NCBI GenBank assembly: GCA_965250275.1
Contig: OZ252297.1
Location: 3,038,001-3,102,000, forward strand
Reading direction: 5' to 3'
Length of the DNA: 64,000 nucleotides
Origin: G965250275 sp965250275
GTDB lineage: Bacteria; Pseudomonadota; Alphaproteobacteria; Rhodobacterales; Rhodobacteraceae
Shown here: one piece after another, positions 9,801 through 18,578 of the stretch
Position numbering within the stretch: position 1 is the stretch's first letter
How the letters are laid out: every line of letters begins with the position of its first letter
Notes under the pieces: generated by a model
Database searches by the model: none
Told to the model about the DNA's origin: nothing
What the model saw: only the letters and a program-made list of their open reading frames with translations
Program-made: the position numbers and the translations under genes

Positions 9801-10135
9801 TCACCGAAGAGATCGCGCGCGTCGTGCTAGCCCGCGCCGCGAACCCCGACTGGGTGGCCGGCATGCGGCGGCACGGGTTTCAGGGGGCGGCCCAGATCGC
9901 CGCCACGCTGGATCATATGGCGGCCTTCGCGCATCTTGCTGGCGCGGTGTCCCCCCATCTCTTCGATCTCTTTCACGATGCCACATTGGGTGACCCGGTC
10001 ACGGACCAGTTCCTGCAGGACGCCAATCCCGGCGCCCATGAAGCGATGTGCAACAGGTTTTCTGAGCTTTTGGCCGCAGGTCTCTGGCAAACAAGAAGAA
10101 ATTCTATTCTGTCTGCGGCGGGAGGCATGCGGTGA
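6836..10135 (+). CDS. cobN: cobaltochelatase large subunit CobN
   Basis: This 1099-residue protein is the porphyrin-binding H-type subunit of the ATP-dependent aerobic cobaltochelatase, which inserts Co2+ into hydrogenobyrinic acid a,c-diamide. The family block HIGAHGTLEWLPGK is present near residues 535-550, and the order of CobN/BchH-type segments is kept to the end. It is somewhat shorter than the P. denitrificans protein. The partner AAA+ subunits CobS and CobT(chelatase) are not in this window and must be encoded elsewhere. Its stop overlaps the cobG start. Confidence 0.95.
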   Translation: MHVIFRESHGLEETDTPTDLGQSPADLVVLSFSDSDLGAFAEAWHRGQGKSGGLPTLRLANLAALKHPLSVDTYVENTLAGAKGILIRLIGGVPYWSYGLDQVRVLAEERGIALVVLPGDGRPDPRLTAYSTVPHSTLTRLGELCDRGGAVAAQAALAQLALSAGLYARPVAGFKIVPLVGAWTPDHGIACPLVQLAADSEASKRLLIVFYRSYLVAADLAPVEALFKAFRAKGYAVRAVFTPSLKAPEAAGWLARQVRQFGPHAIVNATAFSGKGADGTSPLDAGDVPVFQVALATATQTAWQSSERGLSPADLAMHVVLPEVDGRLMAGVASFKEPGAADPDLEFARYSHKPVGDRVASIVDRVEAWTGLASTPVHDRSVALILSTYPGKDWNIGHAVGLDAPASALAILNDLRGAGYAVPDAPEDLTTGLLNRTLRWPVADYARALMDLPVSLREDLLQTWGAPEDDPDAQDGVFQFAALRVGNALVALQPERGRAAEREEDYHDLSRTPRHAYVAFYLWLRQQVQAMVHIGAHGTLEWLPGKSVALSSECWPDALIGPMPVVYPFIVNDPGEAAQAKRRIGAVTLGHIPPPLRDSSTPDRLARLETLLDEFSNADGLDPARRDRLQGEIRSEAQALGVEGDLGLSRATSTAEAITRIDRFVCDIKESQFGDGLHIWGRAGPQNGAFETADSHVSERKSLLSALDGHRIEAGPSGSPYRGRTDVLPTGRNLYTTDPRSVPSRAAYAQGVKLAEELVRKHLQDQGDWPRGLVIDLWGSATMRTAGEEFAMALHLLGVRPKWDDGSERVSGIEVLPITELDRPRIDATLRVSGLFRDVFPTLTALFSQAVRALADRDEAPDWNPYAGRAAEARVYGPAPGSFGLGMGAALEDFTPEARAAAGEAWLRASSWAFDGEHAQQNEAGIRDIVARADVFVHLQDLPETDLLLASDYAAHEAGFSAAQAITGGSAAVYHLDATQPDRPRARALTEEIARVVLARAANPDWVAGMRRHGFQGAAQIAATLDHMAAFAHLAGAVSPHLFDLFHDATLGDPVTDQFLQDANPGAHEAMCNRFSELLAAGLWQTRRNSILSAAGGMR

Positions 10136-11265
10136 GCGCTGCGGTGATCAAAGGCTGGTGCCCCGGAGCGTACACCCCCATGATGTCGGGCGACGGCCTG
10201 GTGGTGCGCATTCGGCCGCGGCACGGGCGCCTGTCGCCGGAGCAGACCCTTGGCTTATGTGATTTGTCCAGACGTTTTGGGAACGGGTTTCTGGACCTGA
10301 CCAACCGCGCCAACCTTCAAATTCGGGCGGTCGCCGCAGACGACCACGACGCGCTTCTGGGAGAACTGGCGAGACTGCAGCTCCTGGACCCCGATCCGGC
10401 GACTGAGTTGCGGCGGAACATTCTCACGACGCCATTTTCGCAGCCGGGAGACCTGAGCGAGCGGATCGGCGAGGCGCTGATCCAGTCCCTTCCCCAGCTT
10501 CCGGACTTACCTGCGAAATTCGGCTTTGCCGTCGATACTGGCACCCGCCCGGTTCTGCAGGACGCCTCGGCTGACATTCGCATCGAGCGCGCGCCAGGCA
10601 GCCTTTTGGTGCGGGCAGATGGTGCTTCACACGGCCGTGCCGTGGCGGAAGCGGACGTCATCGGCGCCGTTCTCGAGATGGCGCGGTGGTTCGCGCGGCA
10701 CCAGGCGCAGACCCGTCGGCGCATGTCCCGCGTGGTCGCGGTAACACAGCTTCCGCTGGAGTGGCGCACCAACGCTCCGGTCGGCGCAGCTGCGCGTCCG
10801 GCACCGGGAATGTCCCCGGCGGCGCAAATCCTCGGCGCGCCGTTTGGGCAGATCATGGCTAACGCGCTCGAACGCGCGGTGAACAGCTCCAGTGCCACGG
10901 GTATCCGCGTGATGCCTTGGAGATTGATGTTGTTCGAGAACGCCGCATCGTTCGACGATTCCGCGTTCATTTCGAAACCCGGCGACCCGTTGTTGCGGGC
11001 AAATGCCTGCTCCGGCGCGCCGTTCTGTCCGCAGGCCAGTGTCGAGACACGCAAGGTTGCACGACAGCTGGCCCGCCAATTGCCAGAAACGTTGCATGTC
11101 TCGGGCTGCGCCAAGGGGTGCGCCATGGCCAGCGCCGCTGACGTCACGCTGGTGGGACGTGAGGGTCGCTTTGACCTCATTCGCAACGGAACGGCAGCTG
11201 ATCATCCGATCCGCACAGGCATCGCGCCTCGGGACGTCTTGACCGCCATTCAGGAATATCAATGA
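10132..11265 (+). CDS. cobG: precorrin-3B synthase
   Basis: This 377-residue monooxygenase of the sulfite/nitrite reductase fold uses O2 to convert precorrin-3A to precorrin-3B, the step that defines the aerobic pathway. Four cysteines for a [4Fe-4S] cluster are visible as CSGAPFC (CxSevenC-type spacing of five residues) near 294-300 and CAKGC near 324-328. The N-terminal half has the ferredoxin-reductase-like RPRHGRLS and NRANLQIR segments. The GTG start overlaps the cobN stop by 4 nt (GTGA), indicating translational coupling. Confidence 0.92.
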   Translation: MSAAVIKGWCPGAYTPMMSGDGLVVRIRPRHGRLSPEQTLGLCDLSRRFGNGFLDLTNRANLQIRAVAADDHDALLGELARLQLLDPDPATELRRNILTTPFSQPGDLSERIGEALIQSLPQLPDLPAKFGFAVDTGTRPVLQDASADIRIERAPGSLLVRADGASHGRAVAEADVIGAVLEMARWFARHQAQTRRRMSRVVAVTQLPLEWRTNAPVGAAARPAPGMSPAAQILGAPFGQIMANALERAVNSSSATGIRVMPWRLMLFENAASFDDSAFISKPGDPLLRANACSGAPFCPQASVETRKVARQLARQLPETLHVSGCAKGCAMASAADVTLVGREGRFDLIRNGTAADHPIRTGIAPRDVLTAIQEYQ

Positions 11266-11891
11266 CTTACGACTACGAACGCAATGGCGCGGCGATCTAC
11301 GCGCAGTCCTTCTCCATCATCCGGCGCGAGGCCGCGCTCGACCGCTTTGATCCAGACGAAGAGCAGGTGGCTGTCCGGATGATCCACGCCGCCGGCATGG
11401 TCGGACTGGAAGAGCACATCCGGTTTTCCCCCGGGTTCGCGCGGGATGCCCGCGCGGCGCTGGAGGCCGGTGCACCGATCCTCTGCGATGCGCGTATGGT
11501 GTCCGAAGGGGTCACACGGGCCCGGCTCCCGGCCGAAAACGAAGTGCTCTGCACGCTGCATGCCGAAGGCGTGCGCGAACTGGCTGCGGAAATGGGTAAT
11601 ACGCGCAGTGCCGCCGCACTCGAGCTGTGGCGCCCAAAACTGGCAGGCGCCGTTGTCGCCATCGGCAATGCGCCCACTGCCCTCTTCCACCTGCTCAACA
11701 TGTTGCAGGATCCCGAATGCCCGCGCCCGGCTGCCATTATCGGATGCCCGGTGGGCTTTGTCGGTGCAATGGAAAGCAAAGAGGCCCTCTGGCAGGATCA
11801 ACCAGTCCCCTGTTGCATCGTAAAGGGACGACTGGGCGGCAGTGCCATCACGGTTGCGGCGGTCAATGCGCTCGCAAGTCGCGCCGAATGA
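11262..11891 (+). CDS. cobH: precorrin-8X methylmutase
   Basis: This 209-residue enzyme moves the C11 methyl of precorrin-8X to C12, giving hydrogenobyrinic acid. The catalytic histidine is expected at residue 42 in RMIHAAGMV, matching His43 of the P. denitrificans enzyme. A C-terminal GCPVGFVGAMESK block is characteristic. It overlaps cobG by 4 nt and cobI by 4 nt. Confidence 0.95.
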   Translation: MTYDYERNGAAIYAQSFSIIRREAALDRFDPDEEQVAVRMIHAAGMVGLEEHIRFSPGFARDARAALEAGAPILCDARMVSEGVTRARLPAENEVLCTLHAEGVRELAAEMGNTRSAAALELWRPKLAGAVVAIGNAPTALFHLLNMLQDPECPRPAAIIGCPVGFVGAMESKEALWQDQPVPCCIVKGRLGGSAITVAAVNALASRAE

Positions 11892-12619
11892 CGCAACAGG
11901 GCACCATATATGGCGTCGGCCTTGGCCCCGGCGATCCGGACCTGATGAGCGTTCGGGCCGACCGTCTGCTCCGCAACACCCGTCATGTGGCCTTTTTCAG
12001 AAAGGCCGGGCGCCCCGGCCAGTCACGGCGGATCGTCAACGGCATGCTGTGCGACGACGTGGTGGAATTCCCGATGGAGTATCCCGTCACCACCGAGATC
12101 CCGCTCTCCGATCCGCGCTATAACCAGATGCTCTCGGCCTTTTACGAAGAGTGCACCGCGCATCTGCGCGATCTCGCTGACAGCGGCCAGGATGTTGTGG
12201 TCCTCTGCGAGGGCGACCCGTTCTTTTACGGCTCGTTTATGCACCTTTACAGTAGGTTGGCGGATCTCACGCCCGTGGAGGTTGTCCCTGCTATCACCGG
12301 CATGTCCGCAGCCTGGACTGCCACCGGCCAGCCCATCACGTGGGGCGACGATGTGATGACGGTCCTGATGGGGACGCTGCCAGAGGACGTTTTGTCAGAG
12401 CATATGGAGCGCGCCGATGCCCTTGTGCTGATGAAGATCGGGCGTCATCTCGACAAGGTATGCCGCGCGCTGCGGACCGCCGGCCGGTTCGATGCCGCCT
12501 GGCTGGTGGAATATGCCAGCATGGAGGGGCAGTCTGTCCAGAAGCTCTCAGAATTTGACGGCAAAACCATTCCCTACTTTTCTATCGTGGTTGTGCATGG
12601 CCGGGGACGGCGGCCATGA
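11888..12619 (+). CDS. cobI: precorrin-2 C20-methyltransferase
   Basis: This 243-residue SAM-dependent tetrapyrrole methylase makes precorrin-3A from precorrin-2. The GLGPGDPDL motif lies at residues 10-18 and a LCEGDPFFYGSF substrate/SAM loop near 104-115. The start is the ATG at 11888, which overlaps the cobH stop (ATGA). The much longer open frame beginning at 11627 lies inside cobH and is not used. Confidence 0.94.
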   Translation: MTQQGTIYGVGLGPGDPDLMSVRADRLLRNTRHVAFFRKAGRPGQSRRIVNGMLCDDVVEFPMEYPVTTEIPLSDPRYNQMLSAFYEECTAHLRDLADSGQDVVVLCEGDPFFYGSFMHLYSRLADLTPVEVVPAITGMSAAWTATGQPITWGDDVMTVLMGTLPEDVLSEHMERADALVLMKIGRHLDKVCRALRTAGRFDAAWLVEYASMEGQSVQKLSEFDGKTIPYFSIVVVHGRGRRP

Positions 12620-13368
12620 CCGGCTGGCTGGCTGTCGTGGGTCTTGGTCCGGGTGACGAGAACCTTGTCACACCCGATGTTCGGGCCGCGCTTGCCGAGG
12701 CGACCGACGTTGTAGGCTACATCCCATATGTCGCGCGGGTTGAACCGCGTGCCGGGCTGACGCTGCACGCCAGCGACAATCGCGTCGAAATCGACCGGTC
12801 GCGCCATGCGCTCGAAATGGCGGCGGCGGGGCGGCGCGTGGTGGTCGTGTCGTCAGGTGATCCCGGCGTGTTTGCAATGGCGGCGGCCGTGCTGGAGGCG
12901 TTGGAGCATGGACCACAGGCGTGGCGTGATCTCGATCTCCGGGTTTTGCCGGGGATAACGGCGATGTTGGCCGCTGCAGCAAGGGCTGGTGCTCCGCTGG
13001 GCCACGATTTCTGCGCCATCAATCTCAGTGACAATCTCAAACCCTGGGCGCTGATCGAAAAACGATTGCGACTGGCGGTAGAGGCCGACTTTGCGATGGC
13101 GTTCTACAACCCGCGCTCCAAGTCCCGCCCCGAAGGGTTCGAGCGCACGCTTGAGGTGTTGCGCGAGGCATGCGGGGACTCCCGCCCCGTGATCTTTGCC
13201 CGCGCGGTTTCAACCGCCCAAGAGGACATCCGCGTTGTCCCGCTGACCGAATGCAGCGCAGACATGGCGGACATGCGGACTCTCGTGATTGTGGGATCAA
13301 GCGCCACACGCCTGATTGAGCGCGCGGGAGCGCCGCTCGTCTATACGCCGAGGTCTGTTCCGGCATGA
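12616..13368 (+). CDS. cobJ: precorrin-3B C17-methyltransferase
   Basis: This 250-residue SAM-dependent methylase methylates C17 of precorrin-3B and drives ring contraction to precorrin-4. The GLGPGDENL motif is at residues 10-18 and the SSGDPGVFAM loop near 78-87. FYNPRSKSRP near 165 is diagnostic for CobJ/CbiH. It overlaps cobI by 4 nt, and its 3' end overlaps the antisense cobK by 28 nt. Confidence 0.95.
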   Translation: MTGWLAVVGLGPGDENLVTPDVRAALAEATDVVGYIPYVARVEPRAGLTLHASDNRVEIDRSRHALEMAAAGRRVVVVSSGDPGVFAMAAAVLEALEHGPQAWRDLDLRVLPGITAMLAAAARAGAPLGHDFCAINLSDNLKPWALIEKRLRLAVEADFAMAFYNPRSKSRPEGFERTLEVLREACGDSRPVIFARAVSTAQEDIRVVPLTECSADMADMRTLVIVGSSATRLIERAGAPLVYTPRSVPA

Positions 13369-14096
13369 CCCAGCCAATGCATCACATCGGCGACCGTGTG
13401 CACTTCGTTTCGGGCCGGGATCACGGGGCGGTCAATCATGATCACGGGCACGCCGCTTTCACGCGCGGCGATGATCTTGGCTGCGGCGCCCGTCCCTCCG
13501 GCATTTTTCGACACTACAAGTTCGATCCCGTGTTTGCGCATCAGAGCACGGTCGCCCTCTACATCAAACGGGCCGCGATCGACCACGACATGACAGGCGG
13601 GAAATCCGAGCGGCTGATCAGGCGGATCCACCAACCGCAAAAGATAGAAATGCTGCGGGATGGGAGCAAAGTCAGCCAGATGCATGCGCCCGACCGCCAG
13701 CATGACACGGGTTGGGGGCCGGTCGAGCGCCGCCACCGCAGCCGGAATGTCCGGGACCCGGGTCCAGAGGTCCGCCGCCTCGGGCACCCATGGGGCCCGA
13801 GTCAGGGCCATGAGAGGGATGTCGCACTGCGCGCAGGCCGCGATGGCATTGGTGCTCATCTGGGCCGCAAACGGGTGCGTGGCGTCGATCACATGTGTGA
13901 CGGCTTCGCGGCGCAGATGTTCAGCCAATCCCGAAACGCCCCCAAAGCCACCCACGCGCTGCGGCAGCGCTTGGCGGCGGGGATGCGCAACGCGCCCGGC
14001 GAAAGAAACTGTCGCCGTCAGACCCGCTTCTGCCACGCGCTGGCACAAAGCGCTGGATTCGCTCGTTCCTCCGAGGATCAGCAGGTTGAGATCCAT
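13341..14096 (-). CDS. cobK: precorrin-6A reductase, antisense inside the cob operon
   Basis: This 251-residue NADPH-dependent reductase converts precorrin-6A to precorrin-6B. It begins with a Rossmann-like LILGGTSES at residues 5-13 and has the conserved DATHPFA block near 75-81 and SKNAGG near 203-208. The start is the ATG at 14096-14094; the longer frame to 14438 lies antisense to cobL and has no family homology that I recognise. It is transcribed against all neighbours: its 3' end overlaps cobJ and its start codon overlaps the cobL start within one CATG. Its promoter must therefore lie inside cobL. Confidence 0.93.
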   Translation of the reverse strand: MDLNLLILGGTSESSALCQRVAEAGLTATVSFAGRVAHPRRQALPQRVGGFGGVSGLAEHLRREAVTHVIDATHPFAAQMSTNAIAACAQCDIPLMALTRAPWVPEAADLWTRVPDIPAAVAALDRPPTRVMLAVGRMHLADFAPIPQHFYLLRLVDPPDQPLGFPACHVVVDRGPFDVEGDRALMRKHGIELVVSKNAGGTGAAAKIIAARESGVPVIMIDRPVIPARNEVHTVADVMHWLGHAGTDLGV

Positions 14097-15294
14097 GTCT
14101 GACGGTCCCTGGCTCACGATTGTCGGTCTGGGCGAAGATGCCCGCGATGGGCTTTGCACTGCAAGTCGAACCGCGCTGGAGGCTGCCGAAATCGTCATGG
14201 GCCCGCCACGACATCTGGAACTCCTGCATGGTCTGTCCGCCGAGGCGATCCCATGGCCGGTTCCGTTCGCGGATGGGGTCGAGCAGCTTCTGTCGTATCG
14301 GGGACGCCCCACCGTGATGCTGGTATCAGGCGATCCGTTCTGGTTCGGCGCAGGCACAGTTCTGGCACATCGCCTGTCCCGCGCCGAATGGACCGCGTTT
14401 CCCGGACGATCAACCTTTTCGTTGGCAGCCAGCCGCATGGGCTGGTCGCTCGAGCAGACAAAATGCCATGGGCTTCACGCCGCACCGTTTGAGCGTTTGC
14501 GTCCAGATCTCGCGCCGGGGCGGAAGATGATTGTGCTGGTGCGTGACGGCAAAGCGGTGCAGGACCTTGCCCATTATCTGACGTCTCAGGGGTTTGGCGC
14601 GACAGAAATCTCTGTTCTGGAAGCGCTTGGCGGACCAAGGGAACAGATCACCGTACTGCGCGCCGATTCACTCATCGATAAGAGCTTTGCGCACCCGGTT
14701 TGCGTTGCTTTATCGGTGCAGGGGGACGGCGCCGTCCTACCGCTTGCGTCCGGGCGTCGGGACGATTGGTTCGACCATGACGGCCAGATCACCAAACGGC
14801 CCGTCCGCGCGCTGACGCTATCGGCCCTGACCCCGCGTCCTTTTGAGCATCTGTGGGACATAGGCGGTGGATCCGGCTCCATCGCCATCGAATGGTTGCT
14901 GGCGGACCCCAGCCTGACCGCAACCACGATTGAGCAGCACGCAGACCGCGCCACCCGCATCTCGGACAATGCACGGCGTCTGGGCGTGGACCGTCTCACC
15001 GTTGTTAAGGGAACAGCGCCGCAGGCGCTGTCATCGCTCAAGGCTCCGAACGCCGTCTTCGTCGGGGGCGGTCTCTCGCAGGATTTGCTGGACTGGCTGC
15101 CGGTCCATCTGGGCGCTGGCACCCGGCTGGTCGTCAACGCTGTCACATTGGAGACCGAAGCGTTGCTGACGGCGGCGCATTCCCGGCTGGGCGGTGAGTT
15201 GCACCGCTTCGAACTCTCCTCTGTCACGGCGATCGGGACCAAGCAGGGCTGGAAAGCGTCCTTTCCGATCGTGCAATGGAGTTGTGTCTTATGA
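14095..15294 (+). CDS. cobL: precorrin-6Y C5,15-methyltransferase (decarboxylating)
   Basis: This 399-residue bifunctional enzyme methylates C5 and C15 and removes the C12 acetate carboxyl to give precorrin-8X. The N-terminal methylase domain starts with TIVGLGED and has SGDPFWFG near 77-84. The C-terminal CbiT-like domain carries the SAM motif DIGGGSGS near residue 254. The ATG at 14095 is chosen because the protein then starts at the family position. The longer frame from 13660 runs antisense through cobK. cobE follows with a 4 nt ATGA overlap. Confidence 0.94.
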   Translation: MSDGPWLTIVGLGEDARDGLCTASRTALEAAEIVMGPPRHLELLHGLSAEAIPWPVPFADGVEQLLSYRGRPTVMLVSGDPFWFGAGTVLAHRLSRAEWTAFPGRSTFSLAASRMGWSLEQTKCHGLHAAPFERLRPDLAPGRKMIVLVRDGKAVQDLAHYLTSQGFGATEISVLEALGGPREQITVLRADSLIDKSFAHPVCVALSVQGDGAVLPLASGRRDDWFDHDGQITKRPVRALTLSALTPRPFEHLWDIGGGSGSIAIEWLLADPSLTATTIEQHADRATRISDNARRLGVDRLTVVKGTAPQALSSLKAPNAVFVGGGLSQDLLDWLPVHLGAGTRLVVNAVTLETEALLTAAHSRLGGELHRFELSSVTAIGTKQGWKASFPIVQWSCVL

Positions 15295-15659
15295 TCGTCG
15301 CCGGATTTGGGTTTCGCGGTGAGGCCACAGTGGCGAGCCTGCAGGACGCTCATCGGCTGGCCTGTGGAGATATCACGCCAATGATGCTTGCAACGGCGGC
15401 GGACAAAGCGCACACAACGGCATTTCAGACGTTCGCGCTGGACACCGAATTGCCCGTCCGGGCTGTCCCGCCCGACATGATGGAGAAGCAGGTGACCCAA
15501 TCCCAATCCGCGGCCTCCCAATCCGCACGGCAGACCGGTTCGGTTGCCGAAGCTGCGGCACTGGCCGCCGCTGGTCCCGGCGCGCGTCTTCTGGGACCAC
15601 GCGTCGTGTCCGGTGATCGCATGGCCACCTGCGCGCTGGCGATGGGAGACGGGGCATGA
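15291..15659 (+). CDS. cobE: cobalamin biosynthesis protein CobE
   Basis: This 122-residue protein resembles CobE and the C-terminal domain of CbiG. In aerobic organisms the family is required for corrin synthesis but its exact step is unsettled. It begins MIVAGFGFRGEA and has a GSVAEAAAL segment near 90. The ATG at 15291 overlaps the cobL stop; the in-frame ATG at 15276 would add five residues inside cobL and is less likely. It overlaps cobM by 4 nt. Confidence 0.9.
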   Translation: MIVAGFGFRGEATVASLQDAHRLACGDITPMMLATAADKAHTTAFQTFALDTELPVRAVPPDMMEKQVTQSQSAASQSARQTGSVAEAAALAAAGPGARLLGPRVVSGDRMATCALAMGDGA

Positions 15660-16468
15660 CAGTTCACTTCATCGGGGCCGGGCCCGGCGCCGCCGACCTA
15701 CTGACCTTGCGCGGGCGCGACCTGATCGCCACCTGCCCCGTTTGCCTTTATGCAGGCTCGCTTGTCCCCAAGGCCCTGTTGGACCACTGCCCGGAAGGCG
15801 CGCGCATCGTGAACACTGCGCCGCTGGATCTCGACGCGATCTTAGCCGAGATCAAAACTGCCCATGATGCGGGCCAGGATGTCGCCCGGCTACACTCCGG
15901 CGATCTGTCCGTCTGGTCGGCAATGGGCGAGCAGATGCGTCGATTGCGCGCCGAAGGCATTCCTGTTTCGGTCACCCCCGGCGTGCCGGCCTTCGCAGCC
16001 GCGGCGGCGTCACTGGGCACCGAACTGACCCTGCCCGGGCTGGCACAATCGGTTATTCTGACCCGCACGCCAGGACGGGCCTCCTCGATGCCGCCGGGCG
16101 AAACGCTGACAAACTTTGCGGCCACAGGGGCCACGCTGGCGATACATCTGTCGATCCAGAACCTGCAGACCGTGACAGCCGATCTCTCACCCGCTTACGG
16201 GGCTGACTGCCCGATTGCCGTGGTTTACCGCGCCAGTTGGCCCGACGAGCAGATCATTCGTGGCACGCTATCGGATATCTCGGGCAAGATCGGCCCTGAC
16301 ATCACCCGCACCGCCCTGATCCTGGTTGGACCCGCCCTCGGCGGAGAGGGTTTCGCGGAAAGCTGCCTCTATTCAACAGAGTATGACCGCCGCTACCGGC
16401 CACAAAGCGCAGACAGCCCATGGCAGGGCTGGACGCCCGACACAGAAGATCAACCCCACCATGACTGA
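15656..16468 (+). CDS. cobM: precorrin-4 C11-methyltransferase
   Basis: This 270-residue SAM-dependent methylase makes precorrin-5 from precorrin-4. GAGPGAADLLTLRG at residues 6-19 and the LHSGDLSVWSA loop near 80-90 are the expected methylase signatures, and VYRASWPDE near 192 is typical of CobM/CbiF. The tail after about residue 250 is extended and low in family similarity; it overlaps the start of cobB by 8 nt. Confidence 0.95.
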   Translation: MTVHFIGAGPGAADLLTLRGRDLIATCPVCLYAGSLVPKALLDHCPEGARIVNTAPLDLDAILAEIKTAHDAGQDVARLHSGDLSVWSAMGEQMRRLRAEGIPVSVTPGVPAFAAAAASLGTELTLPGLAQSVILTRTPGRASSMPPGETLTNFAATGATLAIHLSIQNLQTVTADLSPAYGADCPIAVVYRASWPDEQIIRGTLSDISGKIGPDITRTALILVGPALGGEGFAESCLYSTEYDRRYRPQSADSPWQGWTPDTEDQPHHD

Positions 16469-17777
16469 TATCCCCGGCCTTCTTGTATCCGCGCCGGCAT
16501 CGGGCACCGGCAAGACCACCGTGATGCTGGGGTTGCTCAGGGCGCTGGCAGAGGACGGTTTGGCGGTTCAACCCTTTAAATCCGGTCCCGATTACATCGA
16601 CCCGGCGTTCCATCGCGCCGCCAGCGGGCGCGCGTCCTACAATCTCGACACATGGGCGATGGATGCAGACCTCTGGCAGGGCATCTCGGAACAGGCCGCC
16701 GGGGCGGACATCTGCGTGGCCGAAGGGTCGATGGGTCTCTTTGACGGCGTGGCGACGCGCGGGCAACAGGGGTTTGGCAGCAGCGCCGAAACCGCCAAGG
16801 CGATGGGATGGCCCGTTGTGCTGGTCCTGGACGTCGGCGGTCAGGCCCAGTCTGCCGCCGCAACCGCGCTCGGGTTCCGCAGCTACGACCCCGGTCTGAA
16901 GGTGGCGGGCGTGATCCTGAATCGCGTGGCCTCGCCACGGCACGAACGGCTGACACGTGTCGGGATGGAACGCGCTGAATTACCTGTGCTCGGCGTGCTG
17001 CCCCGTCGCGGGGATCTGACCTTGCCTGAACGGCATCTGGGCCTCATTCAGGCGGTTGAACATCCGGACCTGAACGCCGCGATCGCCGGCTACGCGACAT
17101 TTTTGCGGGACCATGTGGATCTGGATGCGATCAAGGCTGCAGCGGCGGGCAAGGCGGCGCCGCCAGCGGGAACCCTGCCGCATCCTCCGGCGCAGCGGAT
17201 CGCTCTGGCACAGGATGCCGCATTCTCATTCACCTATCCTCATTTGCTAGAAGGCTGGCGGCGTGCCGGTGCCGAAATTCTTCCCTTTTCCCCTTTGGCG
17301 GATGAAGCACCCGCTTCGGACGCGGATCTGGTCTGGCTGCCCGGCGGATACCCGGAACTGCATGCAGGCACGCTTGCCGGCGCGACGACGTTTCTGAATG
17401 GGCTGCGTCAGCACGCCGAAACGCGGCCTGTGCACGGAGAGTGCGGCGGGTACATGGCGCTTGGCACAGCGCTGATCGACAAGGACGGGCAACGCCATCA
17501 GATGGCCGGGTTGCTCGGGCTGGTCACAAGCTATGAAAAGCGGAAGTTCCATCTGGGCTACCGCCGCGCCGTGCTGGATGCGCCGTTGCCCGGCTTGTCC
17601 CCCGGTACGGCGCTGCGGGGCCACGAGTTTCACTACACCACGATCCTTGATCAACCGGATCCACCGCTGGCGCAGGTCTGCGACGCCGACGGGAACAGCG
17701 TGCCGGAAACCGGCTCAGTGCGGGGCAATGTCACCGGGACCTTCTTCCACCTGATTGCGCGTGAAGGTGCGCAATGA
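16461..17777 (+). CDS. cobB: hydrogenobyrinic acid a,c-diamide synthase
   Basis: This 438-residue glutamine amidotransferase amidates the a and c acetates of hydrogenobyrinic acid before cobalt insertion. The N-terminal ATP-binding loop is APASGTGKTT near residues 10-19, followed by KSGPDYIDP. The C-terminal glutaminase domain has its nucleophile in GECGGYMALG near 326-335 and a conserved GHEFHYT near 389. The ATG at 16461 is preferred over the earlier in-frame start at 16326, which lies inside cobM. Confidence 0.95.
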   Translation: MTDIPGLLVSAPASGTGKTTVMLGLLRALAEDGLAVQPFKSGPDYIDPAFHRAASGRASYNLDTWAMDADLWQGISEQAAGADICVAEGSMGLFDGVATRGQQGFGSSAETAKAMGWPVVLVLDVGGQAQSAAATALGFRSYDPGLKVAGVILNRVASPRHERLTRVGMERAELPVLGVLPRRGDLTLPERHLGLIQAVEHPDLNAAIAGYATFLRDHVDLDAIKAAAAGKAAPPAGTLPHPPAQRIALAQDAAFSFTYPHLLEGWRRAGAEILPFSPLADEAPASDADLVWLPGGYPELHAGTLAGATTFLNGLRQHAETRPVHGECGGYMALGTALIDKDGQRHQMAGLLGLVTSYEKRKFHLGYRRAVLDAPLPGLSPGTALRGHEFHYTTILDQPDPPLAQVCDADGNSVPETGSVRGNVTGTFFHLIAREGAQ

Positions 17778-18493
17778 CCGGCTTCGTCAGTTTTGTGGGC
17801 TCTGGCCCGGGGGACCCCGAACTCCTGACCCTGAAAGCGGTGAACCGCCTCAAACAGGCGGACGCGGTTTTGTTCGACGACCTGTCCTCAGGCCCGATTC
17901 TGGACCATGCCCGCGCAGGTGCGGATCTGGTTGGAGTGGGCAAACGCGCCGGTCGCCCTTCACCCAAGCAACGGCATGTGAGCCGTTTACTCGTCGATTA
18001 TGCCCAAATGAATCAACAGGTTGTGCGCCTTAAGTCAGGTGATTCCGGTTTGTTTGGACGCCTTGAAGAAGAAATCACGGCGTTGAAAGAAGCCGGCATT
18101 CCGTTCGAGATCATTCCGGGTGTGCCATCGGCCTGTGCCGCTGCTGCGGCGGCGGGTATTCCGCTGACGCGACGCCTGACGGCCCGACGCGTGCAGTTTG
18201 TCACGGGGCATGACGTCACGGGTCAGTTGCCCGCGGATATCAATCTTGACGCGCTTGCTGACCCAACCACGTCGACAGTTGTGTTCATGGGCAAACGGAC
18301 CTTTCCCGACCTTGCCGCAAAGTTGCAGGACCGAGGATTGCCGGGCGACACGCCTGCCCTGCTGGCGGAAAGTGTCAGCACGCCGGATCAAGCCCTGGCG
18401 CGCCACACGATTGACAGTCTTTGCACGGCACTCCGCACAGAAGTCGGCAACAAACCGGCGCTCATCCTGTTTGGACCCCTCGCAGAAGAATGA
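17774..18493 (+). CDS. cobA: uroporphyrinogen-III C-methyltransferase
   Basis: This 239-residue SUMT methylates C2 and C7 of uroporphyrinogen III to make precorrin-2, the branch point to corrins and siroheme. The GSGPGDPELLTLKA motif lies at residues 9-22. The usual RLKGGDP loop reads RLKSGDSGLFGR here, a variation worth noting but still with the GD core. The protein lacks the CysG dehydrogenase half. It overlaps cobB by 4 nt and is followed by an 85 nt gap before cobF. Confidence 0.93.
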   Translation: MTGFVSFVGSGPGDPELLTLKAVNRLKQADAVLFDDLSSGPILDHARAGADLVGVGKRAGRPSPKQRHVSRLLVDYAQMNQQVVRLKSGDSGLFGRLEEEITALKEAGIPFEIIPGVPSACAAAAAAGIPLTRRLTARRVQFVTGHDVTGQLPADINLDALADPTTSTVVFMGKRTFPDLAAKLQDRGLPGDTPALLAESVSTPDQALARHTIDSLCTALRTEVGNKPALILFGPLAEE

Positions 18494-18578
18494 TGGCCCC
18501 ATCCCCCAGTGTTTGCGATGATCGAACCAAACTGCCGTGTGCGCGACGCAGCGGGGGTAACCTGTCAGGCCGACCCGC

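Noticed and set aside
13365..14102. 245-residue + strand frame across cobK
   Set aside because: The minus strand encodes a convincing CobK; the + frame has no family features.
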